DNA of 64,000 nucleotides from Yersinia nurmii (GCF_001112925.1 NZ_CPYD01000014.1:62001-126000); one strand, 5' to 3'. Numbered from the stretch's first letter, positions 1 through 11,528 are shown. Notes: generated by a model from the letters alone, not told the origin. Program-made: numbers and translations.

Positions 1-1
1 A

Positions 2-2500
2 TTAAAAGCCCAGCATCCTGAAATTCTGCTCTTTTATCGTATGGGCGATTTTTATGAACTTTTCTATGATGATGCAAAACGTGCGTCGCAATTGCTAGAT
101 ATCTCGCTAACCAAGCGTGGTGCTTCTGCAGGTGAGCCAATTCCAATGGCCGGTGTTCCTCATCATGCTATTGAAAACTATCTGGCTAAGCTCGTCCAAA
201 TGGGAGAGTCTGCCGCAATTTGTGAGCAAATAGGCGACCCGGCGACCAGCAAAGGGCCAGTAGAACGTAAAGTGGTTCGCATTGTGACACCTGGCACAGT
301 GAGTGATGAAGCCTTATTAAATGAGCGCCAGGATAATCTGCTAGCCGCAATCTGGCAGGATGCCCGTGGATTTGGTTATGCCACTCTAGATATCAGCTCT
401 GGTCGCTTCCGCGTTTCCGAACCCGCGGATGCAGAAACCATGGCGGCCGAATTACAGCGAACCAATCCCGCTGAATTATTGTATCCAGAAACCTTCGAAC
501 AGATGTCGTTGATTGAACAGCGGCACGGGCTACGCCGCAGACCTTTGTGGGAGTTTGAGCTGGATACCGCCCGTCAGCAATTAAACTTACAGTTTGGCAC
601 CCGCGATCTTATCGGTTTTGGCGTAGAACAAGCCCATCAAGCCCTGCGCGCCGCAGGCTGTTTACTGCAATACGTTAAAGATACTCAACGCACCTCATTG
701 CCGCACATTCGCGGGTTAACGATGGAACGGCAACAAGACGGCATCATTATGGATGCGGCTACGCGCCGAAATCTGGAACTGACTCAAAGTTTATCCGGTG
801 GAAGTGATAATACTCTCGCAGCAATTTTAGATCAGTGTGTAACACCGATGGGCAGTCGCATGTTAAAACGCTGGTTACATATGCCTATTCGCGACATTGA
901 TGTACTCAATCATCGTCAGCAGGCAATCAGTGGTTTGCAAAATATCACTGCGGAACTACAGCAGCCACTGCGACAGGTTGGTGATTTAGAACGTATTCTG
1001 GCGCGATTGGCTTTACGTACCGCGCGACCGCGCGATTTGGCCCGGATGCGCCATGCATTCCAGCAATTGCCTGAAATTCACCAATTGCTTAGTTCCGTTG
1101 AGGTTCCCCACGTTCAGAATCTGCTATCGCAGGTAGGTAAATTTGAAGCACTCTTGGATCTGCTAGAACGCGCTATCGTTGAGTCTCCGCCTGTATTGGT
1201 ACGAGATGGCGGAGTTATCGCATCAGGCTACAATGCCGAGTTAGATGAATGGCGCAGCCTTGCCGATGGAGCGACCGATTACCTCGACCGGCTGGAAATT
1301 CGCGAGCGGGAAAAACTGGGGCTGGATACGCTCAAAGTTGGATTTAACGGTGTCCACGGCTATTTCATTCAGGTGAGCCGTGGCCAAAGCCATTTGGTGC
1401 CAATTCACTATGTACGTCGCCAAACGCTGAAAAATGCGGAACGCTATATCATTCCAGAACTTAAAGAATATGAAGATAAAGTTCTGACTTCCAAAGGTAA
1501 GGCACTAGCAATTGAAAAAGGCCTTTATGAAGAAATTTTCGATCTATTATTACCACATCTATCCGATCTACAACTGAGTGCTAACGCACTGGCTGAGCTT
1601 GATGTATTGACCAATCTGGCCGAGCGGGCAGAAACATTAGACTATACGCGCCCAACGCTCAGCGAAAAACCGGGCATCAAGATTATTGCAGGTCGTCATC
1701 CCGTAGTAGAACAGGTGCTTCGAGATCCTTTTATTGCGAACCCGTTATCACTTTCGCCACAGCGCCGGATGCTTATCATTACTGGCCCGAATATGGGAGG
1801 TAAAAGTACCTATATGCGTCAGACTGCCTTAATCGTGTTGCTGGCACATATGGGAAGTTTTGTTCCTGCCGAACAGGCGACTATCGGGCCAGTCGACCGT
1901 ATTTTCACCCGCGTGGGAGCCGCAGACGATCTGGCCTCTGGCCGCTCTACCTTTATGGTGGAAATGACCGAGACGGCCAATATTCTGCACAATGCAACAG
2001 AACAAAGCCTGGTATTAATGGATGAGATTGGTCGTGGTACATCAACTTACGATGGTTTATCTCTGGCCTGGGCCTGCGCTGAAAATCTAGCGAGCCGTAT
2101 CAAAGCAATGACGCTTTTTGCTACCCATTATTTCGAATTAACCACCTTGCCGGAAAAAATGGAAGGCGTGGTTAACGTGCATCTGGATGCCATGGAGCAT
2201 GGAGATACTATCGCCTTTATGCATACTGTACAGGATGGTGCGGCCAGTAAAAGTTATGGCCTTGCCGTGGCCGCGTTAGCCGGTGTACCCCGTGAAGTAA
2301 TCAAACGAGCGAGACAAAAGCTACGGGAGCTTGAGTCACTGTCAAATAATGCGGCGGGAAGCAATATTGATGGCTCCCAGCTGACTCTGCTGAATGAAGA
2401 AGTTTCCCCTGCGGTGGAGGCACTGGAAACCTTAGACCCCGATACGCTTAGCCCTCGTCAGGCCTTGGAATGGCTCTATCGCCTGAAAAGTATGGTGTAA
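2..2500 (+). CDS. mutS: DNA mismatch repair ATPase MutS, 5'-truncated by window edge
   Basis: MutS recognises base mismatches and small loops and recruits MutL to start strand-specific repair. The reading frame is open from base 2. The first visible residues match the family at about residue 20, so roughly 20 residues are missing. The mismatch-contacting Phe-x-Glu motif is present in GDFYELF at nt 47-67. The Walker A motif [10 protein letters not shown] is at nt 1781-1810, and Walker B with [11 protein letters not shown] follows at about nt 2015-2046. The C-terminus ([12 protein letters not shown]) matches the usual MutS end, so the protein is otherwise full length. It is followed by a hairpin terminator and faces rpoS tail to tail. 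Identity is certain; only the start is unseen. Confidence 0.98.
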   Translation, partial: LKAQHPEILLFYRMGDFYELFYDDAKRASQLLDISLTKRGASAGEPIPMAGVPHHAIENYLAKLVQMGESAAICEQIGDPATSKGPVERKVVRIVTPGTVSDEALLNERQDNLLAAIWQDARGFGYATLDISSGRFRVSEPADAETMAAELQRTNPAELLYPETFEQMSLIEQRHGLRRRPLWEFELDTARQQLNLQFGTRDLIGFGVEQAHQALRAAGCLLQYVKDTQRTSLPHIRGLTMERQQDGIIMDAATRRNLELTQSLSGGSDNTLAAILDQCVTPMGSRMLKRWLHMPIRDIDVLNHRQQAISGLQNITAELQQPLRQVGDLERILARLALRTARPRDLARMRHAFQQLPEIHQLLSSVEVPHVQNLLSQVGKFEALLDLLERAIVESPPVLVRDGGVIASGYNAELDEWRSLADGATDYLDRLEIREREKLGLDTLKVGFNGVHGYFIQVSRGQSHLVPIHYVRRQTLKNAERYIIPELKEYEDKVLTSKGKALAIEKGLYEEIFDLLLPHLSDLQLSANALAELDVLTNLAERAETLDYTRPTLSEKPGIKIIAGRHPVVEQVLRDPFIANPLSLSPQRRMLIITGPNMGGKSTYMRQTALIVLLAHMGSFVPAEQATIGPVDRIFTRVGAADDLASGRSTFMVEMTETANILHNATEQSLVLMDEIGRGTSTYDGLSLAWACAENLASRIKAMTLFATHYFELTTLPEKMEGVVNVHLDAMEHGDTIAFMHTVQDGAASKSYGLAVAALAGVPREVIKRARQKLRELESLSNNAAGSNIDGSQLTLLNEEVSPAVEALETLDPDTLSPRQALEWLYRLKSMV

Positions 2501-2806
2501 GGTAATATGGCGTTATCGGTTAGGATTTTTGCGATTAAAGTTATTTTCCTAGCCGATTCTTTTGGCGCTGAATTAGTCAGTGCCTTAGGCTAGGCTATTC
2601 GATAATAAGAAACCGTCTTTTTAAAAGGTCAGTTTCAGTCGATAAAAAAACGGTGGACGAAATGTCCACCGTTTTTATTTAACCCAGTAACAGAATTTAC
2701 TTTCATCCTCAATAAATCATGAAGTAACACTGCTTCGATTTAGCTAATACTGAATCTGTTTTCGCTATCTTATCTATTGCCTTAATTCAGGCTGCCGATA
2801 AGCTTT
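2501..2806. other. mutS-rpoS convergent spacer
   Basis: About 300 bases lie between the stops of mutS and rpoS. The mutS-rpoS interval is known to be highly variable among enterics. Here it holds no gene I can support, only the mutS terminator hairpin and, near rpoS, a nested weak inverted repeat around 2768-2801 (outer arms CTTATC/GATAAG, inner arms GCCT/AGGC on the minus strand) that may end rpoS transcripts. Confidence 0.6.
2645..2677 (+). terminator. Rho-independent terminator after mutS
   Basis: An 8-bp perfect stem (CGGTGGAC at 2651-2658, GTCCACCG at 2664-2671) with a 5-nt loop is flanked by A-rich sequence upstream and a T-run downstream. The A and T tracts on both sides allow it to work in both directions. 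Confidence 0.85.
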
Positions 2807-3805
2807 TTACTCGCGGAACAGTGCTTCAATACTCAAACCTTGTGTTTGCAAGATTTCACGCAGACGGCGTAAGCCCTCAACTTGAATTTGACGAACACGT
2901 TCACGGGTTAAGCCGATTTCCCGACCTACATCCTCAAGAGTTGCAGCTTCGTAGCCTAACAGACCAAAACGTCGAGCCAGCACTTCACGCTGTTTAGCGT
3001 TCAATTCGAACAGCCACTTGACGATACTTTGTTTCATATCATCATCTTGCGTGGTATCTTCCGGCCCATTTTCGTTTTCGTCGGAGAGAATATCCAGTAA
3101 CGCCTTCTCTGAGTCGCCGCCTAACGGTGTATCAACGGAAGTGATACGTTCATTCAGGCGTAACATACGGCTCACGTCATCGACCGGTTTGTCGAGTTGC
3201 TCTGCAATCTCTTCCGCACTCGGTTCGTGATCTAATTTATGAGAAAGTTCGCGCGCGGTGCGCAAATAGACATTCAGCTCTTTGACAATATGGATTGGCA
3301 AACGGATGGTACGGGTTTGGTTCATAATCGCCCGTTCAATCGTCTGACGAATCCACCAGGTTGCGTAAGTAGAGAAACGGAAACCACGTTCTGGATCGAA
3401 TTTTTCCACTGCGCGAATCAAACCAAGATTGCCTTCCTCGATCAAATCCAACAGCGCCAAACCGCGGTTGCTGTAACGACGGGCGATTTTCACCACCAGC
3501 CGCAAGTTACTTTCAATCATACGCCGACGTGATGGCACATCCCCGCGCAATGCACGTCGGGCAAAATAAACCTCTTCTTCTGCGGTCAGCAGCGGTGAAT
3601 AGCCGATCTCACCAAGATAGAGCTGCGTAGCATCCAGCACGCGTTGGGTAACGCCCTGCGCCAGTAGCTCATCTTCTGCTAATTCACTTTCGGTTGGTTC
3701 ATCTTCTACTAATGCTTTTTCATCAAAAATTTCAGTTTCCGTACTGTTTTCGTCGAAATCTGCATCTTCGTTTAACTCGTTAACTTTCAGCGTATTTTGG
3801 CTCAT
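2807..3805 (-). CDS. rpoS: RNA polymerase sigma factor RpoS (sigma-38)
   Basis: RpoS is the master sigma factor of stationary phase and general stress. At 332 aa it is close to the usual 330. An acidic N-terminal segment is followed by sigma regions 1.2-4: region 2 contains [14 protein letters not shown], region 3 includes the HIVKEL segment whose Lys is recognised by the RssB adaptor in E. coli, and region 4 carries the helix-turn-helix ending in [18 protein letters not shown] good ribosome site (AGGAGC) precedes the ATG. In E. coli the main rpoS promoter lies inside nlpD, giving a long leader controlled by small RNAs. The same nlpD-rpoS order with a 53-bp gap is kept here, so similar control is inferred. 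The frame is intact. Confidence 0.98.
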   Translation of the reverse strand: MSQNTLKVNELNEDADFDENSTETEIFDEKALVEDEPTESELAEDELLAQGVTQRVLDATQLYLGEIGYSPLLTAEEEVYFARRALRGDVPSRRRMIESNLRLVVKIARRYSNRGLALLDLIEEGNLGLIRAVEKFDPERGFRFSTYATWWIRQTIERAIMNQTRTIRLPIHIVKELNVYLRTARELSHKLDHEPSAEEIAEQLDKPVDDVSRMLRLNERITSVDTPLGGDSEKALLDILSDENENGPEDTTQDDDMKQSIVKWLFELNAKQREVLARRFGLLGYEAATLEDVGREIGLTRERVRQIQVEGLRRLREILQTQGLSIEALFRE

Positions 3806-3858
3806 AAGCTGCTCCTACCCGTGATACCGCGAGCAGAATACAGCGTATTCTGCCCAAT

Positions 3859-4836
3859 CTATCGCTGCGGAAGATAACGCAGCGGGTTTACGGATTTCCC
3901 CTTGTAACGAATTTCAAAATGCAATCTAACTGAACTGGTTCCGGTGCTACCCATAGTCGCTATTTTTTGTCCCGCCTTCACTTCTTGTTGTTCCCGGACC
4001 AGCATTGTATCGTTATGAGCATAGGCGCTCAGGTAGTCATCATTATGTTTGATGATTATCAGATTACCGTAACCACGCAGCGCGTTGCCGGCATACACTA
4101 CCCGCCCATTAGCAGTGGCGAAGATAGGCTGCCCACGCGAACCAGCGATATCAATCCCTTTATTACCTCCTTCGGAAGCAGAGAAGCTATCAATGGTTTT
4201 CCCGTCGGTTGGCCATTTCCAGCTACTAACTGGACCACCATTACTGGTAGGGATGCCAACGGGAGTGCCCGGAGCGGTAACAGGCGCTGTTGTTGATGCA
4301 ACGACCCCTGATGCTGGCAACATTTTACCAACATTCTGTTTACCCGAGTTACCAGAATACGCGTTAGTTGATTGAGAATCAACCGCTGAAGCTGTGTTTT
4401 GGATGTTTGAAGGCGGTTTTGATACCCCATTAGAGGTAGCGTCAGTTGCCGCCATCATACCGCCGCCAGAACCGTTACCCAACTGGATTGTCTGGCCCAC
4501 GTTCAAGCTATAAGGCTCGGGAATGCCGTTTTTATTCGCTAAATCACGGAAATCATTACCAGTAATCCAGGCAATATAAAACAGGGTGTCCCCCCGTTTA
4601 ACCGTATAGGTGCTGCCGTTATAACTCCCTTTAGGGATAGAATTGTAACTACGGTTATAAACAATGCGATCGCCTGATGCATTACTGCCACTCATCATCG
4701 AACCAGATGTTTTACCACCCACGGTCGATATTGGCGCAGACGTTGACGCATCATTAGTACAACCAGCCAACCACAAACTCACAACCGTACACGCCGCAAC
4801 CCGGCGTAAAGTAATCATTGGGCTTCCCGTGCTCAT
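3859..4836 (-). CDS. nlpD: Murein hydrolase activator lipoprotein NlpD
   Basis: NlpD is an outer-membrane lipoprotein that activates the amidase AmiC during septum splitting. The start gives a classic lipoprotein signal with lipobox LAGC around residue 26. A LysM peptidoglycan-binding domain ([14 protein letters not shown]...) spans about residues 77-121. A Ser/Thr/Gly/Asn-rich linker follows, then a C-terminal LytM (M23) domain. The LytM domain is degenerate: the first metal His is replaced (KGIDIAG) and HLH is RLH, as expected for an activator rather than an enzyme. At 325 aa it is somewhat shorter than the E. coli protein because of the linker. The E. coli rpoS promoter lies within this gene. 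Confidence 0.96.
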   Translation of the reverse strand: MSTGSPMITLRRVAACTVVSLWLAGCTNDASTSAPISTVGGKTSGSMMSGSNASGDRIVYNRSYNSIPKGSYNGSTYTVKRGDTLFYIAWITGNDFRDLANKNGIPEPYSLNVGQTIQLGNGSGGGMMAATDATSNGVSKPPSNIQNTASAVDSQSTNAYSGNSGKQNVGKMLPASGVVASTTAPVTAPGTPVGIPTSNGGPVSSWKWPTDGKTIDSFSASEGGNKGIDIAGSRGQPIFATANGRVVYAGNALRGYGNLIIIKHNDDYLSAYAHNDTMLVREQQEVKAGQKIATMGSTGTSSVRLHFEIRYKGKSVNPLRYLPQR

Positions 4837-5113
4837 GCTTCCCCCATGACAGCAATATTAAGCAATATTTCCAAATACCCTTTACATCCTAGCTGAGTGT
4901 CAATGTTTCACTCATTTTTCTAATGATGAAAGGTTCCTCTGCGCGCCTTGAATAATAAGGTAAAACGCAGAAGAAATAAGATGCAGCACCTTGGGTACAA
5001 ATTGCACCACCTCTGCCCTACCGTAATCTCGTATAGTTTACATATCGCGCTAACCCAATGGGTTCCTGACCGGAATAAATAGCCAGGGATTAAATACGCG
5101 ATTTAAAAAATTG

Positions 5114-5740
5114 TCAGGCCAGTTCCCCTTTCACCAGCGGAACAAAACGAACGGCCTCCACCGTTTCAATAAAGAACTCGTGATCCCGGCGCTGCACGTA
5201 TTTTAACGTCTGCGCCTGTTCACCGACGGGCAGAACTAATCTCCCACCGTTTTCAAGCTGCTGCAATAATGCTTCTGGAATCTCCGGCGGTGCCGCCGTC
5301 ACAATGATCGCATCAAATGGCCCGCGCGATGCCCATCCCTGCCAACCGTCACCGTGGCGGGTAGAAACATTGTGCAGATCCAATAATTTTAGGCGGCGCT
5401 TAGCCTGCCATTGTAGCCCTTTGATTCGTTCAACTGAGCACACGTGCTCAACCAGATGCGCCAGAATTGCGGTTTGATAACCCGAACCGGTGCCAATCTC
5501 TAAGACTTTCGATGTTGGCGTCAGTTGCAGCAATTCTGTCATCCGCGCCACCATATAAGGCTGAGAAATAGTTTGCCCTGAACCAATTGGCAGAGCGGTA
5601 TTCTCATAGGCCTTATGCGCGAGCGCTTCGTCCACAAAGCGCTCCCGTGGTACAGCTTCAATCGCCTGTAACAGGCGCTCATCACGAATACCTTGCTGTT
5701 GTAACTGTTGCAGTAAGGTTTGCATGGATTTATTTACCAT
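5114..5740 (-). CDS. pcm: Protein-L-isoaspartate O-methyltransferase
   Basis: Pcm uses SAM to methylate isoaspartyl residues in aged proteins, allowing their repair. It is 208 aa, the same as E. coli. The SAM-binding motif [18 protein letters not shown] is near residue 80 and the family signature [13 protein letters not shown] is near residue 147. The C-terminus [11 protein letters not shown] is typical. The start overlaps the end of surE by 7 nt, indicating translational coupling within the surE-pcm-nlpD-rpoS block. About 280 bp separate it from nlpD, longer than I recall for E. coli. Confidence 0.97.
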   Translation of the reverse strand: MVNKSMQTLLQQLQQQGIRDERLLQAIEAVPRERFVDEALAHKAYENTALPIGSGQTISQPYMVARMTELLQLTPTSKVLEIGTGSGYQTAILAHLVEHVCSVERIKGLQWQAKRRLKLLDLHNVSTRHGDGWQGWASRGPFDAIIVTAAPPEIPEALLQQLENGGRLVLPVGEQAQTLKYVQRRDHEFFIETVEAVRFVPLVKGELA

Positions 5741-6498
5741 TCCCCGTCAACCTCAGTCCTGTCTAACCAGGTTTTGACTACGTCCTGGGCCGCATAGGCG
5801 GTTAAATCAACCTGAAGCGGCGTCACTGAAACATATCCCTGTTCCACAGCGCTAAAATCAGTATCCGGCCCAGCGTCACATTTGTCACCTGGCGGCCCAA
5901 TCCAATAAATATCTTGCCCTCTTGGGTCTTGCTGGCAAATGACCGTTTCGGCTGGGTGCCGACTGCCACAGCGAGTGACTTTGATACCTTTAATTTCATT
6001 TAACGGTAAATCAGGCACATTCACATTAAGAATTTTGCCGGTACGCAGCGGGGCGCGCTGTAAAGCGCGCAGCAAGCGGCAGGTTACCGCCGCCGCTGTA
6101 TCATAATGCTGATGGCCGTTTAGCGAAACTGCCAACGCAGGAAAACCCAAATGCCGTCCTTCCATCGCCGCCGCAACGGTCCCGGAATAAATCACGTCAT
6201 CCCCTAAATTCGGACCAGCATTGATACCTGAAACTACGATATCTGGACGCGGGCGCATCAATGCATTTACGCCAAGATAAACACAATCCGTCGGCGTACC
6301 GTGCTGTACAGCAATATCGCCGTTTGACAATGTGGTCGTTCGCAACGCGGAATCCAGCGTCAGCGAGTTAGAGGCACCGCTACGATTGCGATCCGGTGCA
6401 ACAATCTGCACTTGAGCAAACTCACGCAATGCCGCAGCCAGCGCCTGAATCCCCGGGGCGGCAATGCCGTCGTCGTTACTCAGTAAGATCCGCAGCAT
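5734..6498 (-). CDS. surE: 5'/3'-nucleotidase SurE
   Basis: SurE is a metal-dependent nucleoside monophosphate phosphatase, also active on short polyphosphate, linked to stationary-phase survival. The N-terminal ILLSNDDG carries the metal-binding Asp pair; [16 protein letters not shown] and the [19 protein letters not shown] block are diagnostic. It is 254 aa, against 253 in E. coli. The start lies 23 nt inside truD and the 3' end overlaps pcm by 7 nt, so truD-surE-pcm are very tightly packed and probably co-translated. Confidence 0.97.
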   Translation of the reverse strand: MLRILLSNDDGIAAPGIQALAAALREFAQVQIVAPDRNRSGASNSLTLDSALRTTTLSNGDIAVQHGTPTDCVYLGVNALMRPRPDIVVSGINAGPNLGDDVIYSGTVAAAMEGRHLGFPALAVSLNGHQHYDTAAAVTCRLLRALQRAPLRTGKILNVNVPDLPLNEIKGIKVTRCGSRHPAETVICQQDPRGQDIYWIGPPGDKCDAGPDTDFSAVEQGYVSVTPLQVDLTAYAAQDVVKTWLDRTEVDGEW

Positions 6499-7525
6499 CG
6501 CCGTTATCCAGATTCATGATTTCTCTGACTACGCTGGTAGCAAAACTGCCAGCAGGCAGCCAGAAGCGCAGCTCAAGGGTAACTTCATCCCACCAATCCC
6601 AACTCATTTCCTGTGGACGCAGCAAGATGGCACGGCGCGCGCCTTCCACTCGTTCACGTTTCAACAACGAAAGCAGTTCGGTTTGATCCGCCAGACAGTT
6701 TTGCTCAAAGGCCAAAGCTGCGCCTTGAGTGCCTAAATCGCCGTCTCCCGGCAGCGGTGCGGTGACGTTTAGCTCTCCGGCATCCAAACGCTGCTGCAAA
6801 GACTCCAGCTCTTCCGACTGTGCAACAAACCAGCTACCACGGCCACTCAGCTGCAATGCATCCCCCTCCAGCACCTGCATGGCGCTGTTTTGAGCCAAAC
6901 GAGTGCTGGCAATCAGGTTAAACATGGCGCTGCGACTAGCAGACAGATAAAAGCTACGCTTACTGCGTTCTTTTACCCGAATTTCATTATTCGACCAACG
7001 GCGAGCCTGCACCAGATTATTGCCACCGCGGCCAAAGCGTTGACTACCAAAGTAATTGGGAACGCCTTGAGCAGCAATCAGATTTAAGCGAGCCTCAACG
7101 TCCTTCTGGTTGCTGATATGGCGTAACACCAGAGTGAACGCGTTACCTTTCAGAGAGCCGATGCGCAATTTTCGCTTTTGACGCACCGTTTCCAATACTT
7201 CACAACCTTCCAGCTGAAAGTCCTGCATATTCGGCGTTTCTTTACCTGGCAAGTGTAGGCAGAACCATTGCTCGGTCACCGCATGACGGTCTTTTAAGCC
7301 AGCGTAGCTCACTAAACGCGGATGAATACCGGCGAAACGGGATAAATAATCGGCAACAAATTGGGTATTGCAGCCGTTTTTACGAATACGCACCAGCAAA
7401 TGCTCGCCTTCGCCGTCGGGTTCGAACCCTAAATCCTCTACCACCACGAAATCTTCAGGATTCGCTTTCAACACGCCGCTGGCTTTAGGTTGGCCGTGCA
7501 GCCATGTCAGATTTTCCATGTCCAT
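6476..7525 (-). CDS. truD: tRNA pseudouridine(13) synthase TruD
   Basis: TruD isomerises uridine 13 of tRNA-Glu to pseudouridine. It is 349 aa, the family length. The catalytic Asp sits in [12 protein letters not shown] near residue 80. [18 protein letters not shown] and [17 protein letters not shown] are TruD hallmarks. The ATG overlaps the ispF stop by 1 nt and the 3' end overlaps surE by 23 nt, so it sits inside the same operon. Confidence 0.97.
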   Translation of the reverse strand: MDMENLTWLHGQPKASGVLKANPEDFVVVEDLGFEPDGEGEHLLVRIRKNGCNTQFVADYLSRFAGIHPRLVSYAGLKDRHAVTEQWFCLHLPGKETPNMQDFQLEGCEVLETVRQKRKLRIGSLKGNAFTLVLRHISNQKDVEARLNLIAAQGVPNYFGSQRFGRGGNNLVQARRWSNNEIRVKERSKRSFYLSASRSAMFNLIASTRLAQNSAMQVLEGDALQLSGRGSWFVAQSEELESLQQRLDAGELNVTAPLPGDGDLGTQGAALAFEQNCLADQTELLSLLKRERVEGARRAILLRPQEMSWDWWDEVTLELRFWLPAGSFATSVVREIMNLDNGDAADLTE

Positions 7526-8007
7526 TACTGCTTTTCTCTCTTTACCAACAGTGCCACAGCTTCACAGGCAATTCCCTCACCGCGACCGGTGAAACCCAGC
7601 TTTTCCGTGGTGGTGGCTTTAACATTAACGTCATCCATATGGCATTGCAGATCTTCCGCCAAATTCACACGCATTTGCGGAATATGAGGAGCCATTTTAG
7701 GGGACTGGGCAATAATGGTGATATCCAAATTGCCGAGCTGATAACCTTTTTCAAGGATACGACGGTAAGCCTCACGCAACAGAGCGCGGCTGTCAGCGCC
7801 TTTAAAGGCGGGATCGGTATCGGGGAAGAGTTTGCCGATATCACCCAATGCAGCAGCGCCTAACAGCGCATCAGTTGCAGCATGGAGAGCTACATCACCA
7901 TCGGAATGAGCCAGTAGGCCCTGCGGATAAGGAATGCGCACGCCACCGATGATTATCGGGCCTTCACCACCGAATTTATGTACATCAAAACCATGTCCAA
8001 TTCGCAT
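7525..8007 (-). CDS. ispF: 2-C-methyl-D-erythritol 2,4-cyclodiphosphate synthase
   Basis: IspF cyclises CDP-ME 2-phosphate to MEcPP in the MEP isoprenoid pathway. Zinc-binding residues are in GFDVH and in the later His of [31 protein letters not shown] is the conserved C-terminal block. Two in-frame ATGs exist. I chose the inner one (8007) because it lies 9 nt after AAGGA, overlaps the ispD stop as TAATG, and gives the family N-terminus [10 protein letters not shown]. The outer ATG at 8016 directly abuts the ribosome site and would add only three residues. Confidence 0.95.
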   Translation of the reverse strand: MRIGHGFDVHKFGGEGPIIIGGVRIPYPQGLLAHSDGDVALHAATDALLGAAALGDIGKLFPDTDPAFKGADSRALLREAYRRILEKGYQLGNLDITIIAQSPKMAPHIPQMRVNLAEDLQCHMDDVNVKATTTEKLGFTGRGEGIACEAVALLVKREKQ

Positions 8008-8726
8008 TATGTGCATTCCTTATTATAGAGCCGGGTAAGGTAAAACTCGGCCAACGCCAGATCTTCCGGGCGCGTGACTTTAATATTATCTGAACGGCCA
8101 CTCACCAATAACGGGTGATAGCCACAGTGCTCCAGAGCAGAGGCTTCATCGGTTACCGTTGCACCTTCACGTAACGCTCGGCTCAGGCAAGTTTTCAGCA
8201 ACTCGAATGGAAACAGCTGCGGTGTTAGCGCATGCCAGAGATTCTGACGATCGACCGTATGTGCCACCGCGTCAATCCCAGCTTCACCGCGCTTCATGGT
8301 GTCTCGCACCGGGGTCGCCAGTAATCCGCCGATTTTAGTTTGACCCATAATGGCCAGAAGATCGCTTAAATCGTCTTGATGCAGGCAAGGTCGGGCAGCA
8401 TCGTGAACCAGCACCCAGTCAGGCGTTCCGGCACTCATCAAGCCAGCCAGAACCGAATCGGCACGTTGCGCGCCGCCATAAACCCGGCTCACGCGAGAGT
8501 CATTGGCGATTGGCAACAGATCGAACTGTTCATCGTTTGGGCTTATTACCACAATAATCCGCTCAATTAGCGGATGGCACAGTAAGGCATCAATAGCGTG
8601 TTCAAGTATTGTTTTGCCGCCCACGGTTAAATATTGCTTAGGGCAATCGGCTTGCATACGACTGCCTATTCCAGCAGCCGGCAATACAGCAATGACTTCA
8701 GGAAGGGAACCTGCGAAGTTACTCAT
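8007..8726 (-). CDS. ispD: 2-C-methyl-D-erythritol 4-phosphate cytidylyltransferase
   Basis: IspD couples CTP to MEP, two steps before IspF. It is 239 aa. The nucleotide-binding N-terminus carries [18 protein letters not shown], the middle has [11 protein letters not shown], and the C-terminus contains the [15 protein letters not shown] motif. It is separated from ftsB by 3 nt and overlaps ispF by 1 nt. The ftsB-ispD-ispF order is conserved in enterics. Confidence 0.97.
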   Translation of the reverse strand: MSNFAGSLPEVIAVLPAAGIGSRMQADCPKQYLTVGGKTILEHAIDALLCHPLIERIIVVISPNDEQFDLLPIANDSRVSRVYGGAQRADSVLAGLMSAGTPDWVLVHDAARPCLHQDDLSDLLAIMGQTKIGGLLATPVRDTMKRGEAGIDAVAHTVDRQNLWHALTPQLFPFELLKTCLSRALREGATVTDEASALEHCGYHPLLVSGRSDNIKVTRPEDLALAEFYLTRLYNKECT

Positions 8727-8729
8727 TAT

Positions 8730-9053
8730 TTATTGTTGCGCGTTATTTTGTGTCGAAGGGATACCCGCATTACGTCTGGATTGGTCAGGAACCAAACGAT
8801 AGAAACTTTCACCGGGCTTAATCATGCCCAATTCGTTACGTGCGCGTTCTTCGATCGCCTCTTGACCACCGTTTAAATCATCAATCTCAGCAAATAGCTG
8901 ATCGTTCCGCGCCTTTAGTTTGCCGTTGTTACCCTCTTGGGCAGCAACGTCATTTTGCACGCGGACAAAATCATGAACACCATTCTTACCCAGCCACAGC
9001 GAATACTGTAACCAGCCAAGCAAAACCAGCAATAGTAGCGTAAGTTTTCCCAT
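8730..9053 (-). CDS. ftsB: Cell division protein FtsB
   Basis: FtsB is a bitopic inner-membrane protein of the FtsQLB divisome subcomplex. It is 107 aa (E. coli 103). An N-terminal transmembrane helix ([19 protein letters not shown], about residues 4-22) is followed by a periplasmic coiled coil rich in heptads ([31 protein letters not shown], about residues 45-75, containing the conserved [11 protein letters not shown]) and the conserved FYRLVPD near the end. It is the first gene of the minus-strand block running to rpoS. Confidence 0.96.
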   Translation of the reverse strand: MGKLTLLLLVLLGWLQYSLWLGKNGVHDFVRVQNDVAAQEGNNGKLKARNDQLFAEIDDLNGGQEAIEERARNELGMIKPGESFYRLVPDQSRRNAGIPSTQNNAQQ

Positions 9054-9457
9054 CTCCGCCCCCTGAAAAACTGACTAATCATCCCACAACTTTTCGTCGG
9101 ACTCCACTCTGAGTGGGAAAATGCCCCAGAGTTTAAGATTAAGGACGATTTCTGGCAAAAATACCATGCAAATCTGCAAAAAGACGGCAATTATTGGGAC
9201 GCAACAATAGCGACAGTCGTCAAAAATTCCCTTTACCTCGTGAGTTTCTTAGCGAGAAATGCTGCTAAATCGGCTTTTACTTTTCATTTTGCCTTACCGT
9301 CACACCCGCTTTTCCGCGAGGGGAAAGGAAAAAAGTGCGTAAAAATAACGGGTAATAAGCGAGGAAAGCAAGAGGAAAAACAGAGTGAAAGCTAAGGATT
9401 AAAAAGGTCATCGGGGCATTATGGCGATCATTGTCGCCGCGCCCCCCGCCAGTCGTT
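9054..9457. other. Spacer upstream of ftsB
   Basis: About 400 bases without a gene I can support. It must carry the ftsB promoter on the minus strand, but I cannot pick one with confidence. A short inverted repeat (GGCGA/TCGCC, 9423-9438) lies just past the ygbE stop, without a clear T-run. Confidence 0.5.
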
Positions 9458-9775
9458 TTACCATCCGGTGAGGAAAGAGAACAGCATCCAAAACAGACAT
9501 ATTACCGCAATACCCGTCCCACCGAGGGTAAATAGCACATTACCACGCAGCAACATACTTAAGGCGATGCCGATTAATACCGAAACCGGCATTAGCGCCA
9601 GAAAAAACGGCCAGGTATAAAGCAGAAAAAAAACGGTGTTTGGCCCGTAGACCAGAAATGGAATGGCGAAAGCCAACCAGTAAAAGGTAAAACCGGCGAT
9701 TCCGCCGAGAAAAGAGTGCGATGGTTCCTCCCTTTCTCGCTGTTTGCTCACAATAATTTGGGTGACATTCTGCAT
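9458..9775 (-). CDS. ygbE: DUF3561 inner-membrane protein YgbE
   Basis: Function unknown. It is 105 aa from the chosen ATG at 9775 (E. coli YgbE 107 aa). A hydrophilic N-terminal 25 residues are followed by three hydrophobic segments. The block YGPNTVFFLLYTWPFFLALMP is nearly identical to the YgbE core. The longer frame begins at 9835, but the inner ATG has AGGG six or seven bases upstream and fits the family length. In E. coli ygbE lies between ftsB and cysC; here the smvA/smvR pair has been inserted between ygbE and cysC. Confidence 0.9.
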   Translation of the reverse strand: MQNVTQIIVSKQREREEPSHSFLGGIAGFTFYWLAFAIPFLVYGPNTVFFLLYTWPFFLALMPVSVLIGIALSMLLRGNVLFTLGGTGIAVICLFWMLFSFLTGW

Positions 9776-9976
9776 AAAAATCCCTAAGGGTATTCTGTAA
9801 CGGCGCGCTCTGTAGGCGCTTGGCCGAGGGTACATTCAGGATTTGATAATAGCTCTCTCACGCAGGACGTCTAACAATTGTTCAATCAAATATGTTACTA
9901 ATTGTTCGTCATTCAAGCGAATAGTTAATCGCGGCGTTGGAACGCAGGGATTAACGATGACATCCGTAGCCAACAG

Positions 9977-10008
9977 GCAAAAAAAGAGGCGATATTTTCG
10001 CCTCTTTC
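9977..10008 (-). terminator. Rho-independent terminator after smvA-like gene
   Basis: A 10-bp perfect stem (AAAGAGGCGA at 9983-9992, TCGCCTCTTT at 9998-10007) is followed on the minus strand by a run of T residues. It lies directly downstream of the efflux pump stop codon. Confidence 0.9.
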
Positions 10009-10013
10009 TATCA

Positions 10014-11528
10014 TTAGTGTTTTGATATATTTATTAATTTAGCCTCGGATTCTTTTCCCGGCATGCTGTACCAGACCACTGCGGTGAGTAAAATCAAGAT
10101 GCCGCTAGCGATGCTTAATACTAGACTATGCGAGGTCGAAAATGCCTCACTGGCGCTGGCGAACAATCGCTCGCCCTGCTCCCCACCCAGTTCACTGATA
10201 ACCTGCATCGCTTCGCTAATAGAGGCGCTGGCCTGTTCTGCCAAATTCGCGGGTAAATCTTCCGGTAAAACCACTGAAGCCATATACACCCGCGATAACA
10301 AAAGACCAAATAGCGCTACGCCTAAACCCGCGCCCAGCTCATATGCCATGCCTTCAACCGCTCCAGCGGCACCGGCTTTTTCCGGCGGCGCAGCGCTCAT
10401 GATAGCGGCAGTAGAAGCCAGCAACGAGATTTGAATACTGCAACCGAGCAACGCCATCCAACCCCACGCCTGATAGATTTGGTAGGAGAAATCCGTCATT
10501 GCCAATCCAAAGAAGCTAACGGCACTTAAGGCTATGCCCAGAGTAGCAACTAAACGCAAACCTAACGTTGCCACCAGCCAACCGGCTAGAGGACCACTCA
10601 GGCCGCTGGCAATCATCAGAGGCATCAGGAAAAGACCGGCTTCGAGCGGCGTTTTCCCTAATACAAATTGCAGTTCCTGCGTCAGTAACAATTCGAAACC
10701 AACCAAGGTAATCATCGCGGTCAGCGCCATAATCATACCGACGGCAATCACCCTCTGGCCAATCAGTCGAAAATCAATCATCGGCGAAGGTGATGAAAGC
10801 TGATGCCGGATAAAACCGTACAGGATAACGCCCCCCATCACCGCGGTTAGCGAGGTGCCGAGTAAATCACCATTGCCGCGCAGCCCGCTTTTAGCCGCAT
10901 AAACCAGTAATAATATTGCCGTGGTCAATACCAAGGCCGGTGCCAGCGTCCAGCTTTGCGTTCTGCGACAAGGCTGGTCTGGAATCAGGAAACAGGTTGC
11001 CAATACCACCACTGCGACTATCGGCACGTTAATCATAAAGACCGAGCCCCAATAGAAGTATTCCAGCAGCGCTCCGCCGACCAAGGGTCCCATAGCGGCG
11101 CCAGCGGTACCTACCGCCACCCAGATTCCCAATGCCAGCGCTCGCTCGCGCTCATCGGTGAAAATATGCCGAACCGCAGATAAAGTGGCGGGCAGAATCA
11201 TAGCGGCTCCAATTGCCAAAGAGGCGCGCGCGGCGATTAGCGTTCCCACCGAATCAGCCAAAGCGGCGGCCAGCGACGATAGCCCAAATAGTACAGAACC
11301 AATCAGCGCCAGCCGTTTAAAACCGATGCGATCGCCCAAAGCGCCCATGGGTAACAGCAGACAGGCCATCACCAAAGAATAGATATCGATAATCCACAGC
11401 AATTCACTCCCCGTTGCCGACAAAGCCAATCCAAGGCGAGGCGCAGCCACATGCAAGACAGTGGCATCAATAGAAATTGGGAGGTACATCAAAATGATAA
11501 CGCAAAAAATAGTCCATTTCTTAGACAT
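10014..11528 (-). CDS. smvA: MFS multidrug efflux pump, SmvA-like (DHA2, 14-TM)
   Basis: A drug:proton antiporter of the DHA2 family. SmvA exports methyl viologen, quaternary ammonium compounds and other cationic biocides in Salmonella and Klebsiella. From the ATG at 11528 it is 504 aa. Family signatures are IDATVLHVAAPRL in TM1, ELLWIIDIYSLVMA and LPMGALGDRIGFKRL (motif A), and FYWGSVFMINVPI in the middle; from memory it aligns with SmvA along its full length. A longer frame starts at a TTG (11576), but that codon lies inside the putative operator and the extra residues do not match the family. It is transcribed divergently from a TetR gene, the arrangement known for smvA-smvR. Exact substrates are inferred. 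Confidence 0.88.
   Translation of the reverse strand: MSKKWTIFCVIILMYLPISIDATVLHVAAPRLGLALSATGSELLWIIDIYSLVMACLLLPMGALGDRIGFKRLALIGSVLFGLSSLAAALADSVGTLIAARASLAIGAAMILPATLSAVRHIFTDERERALALGIWVAVGTAGAAMGPLVGGALLEYFYWGSVFMINVPIVAVVVLATCFLIPDQPCRRTQSWTLAPALVLTTAILLLVYAAKSGLRGNGDLLGTSLTAVMGGVILYGFIRHQLSSPSPMIDFRLIGQRVIAVGMIMALTAMITLVGFELLLTQELQFVLGKTPLEAGLFLMPLMIASGLSGPLAGWLVATLGLRLVATLGIALSAVSFFGLAMTDFSYQIYQAWGWMALLGCSIQISLLASTAAIMSAAPPEKAGAAGAVEGMAYELGAGLGVALFGLLLSRVYMASVVLPEDLPANLAEQASASISEAMQVISELGGEQGERLFASASEAFSTSHSLVLSIASGILILLTAVVWYSMPGKESEAKLINISKH

Noticed and set aside
4098-4430. Overlapping frame inside nlpD
   Set aside because: It lies on the same strand in another frame within the repetitive linker, with no ribosome site; a compositional shadow.
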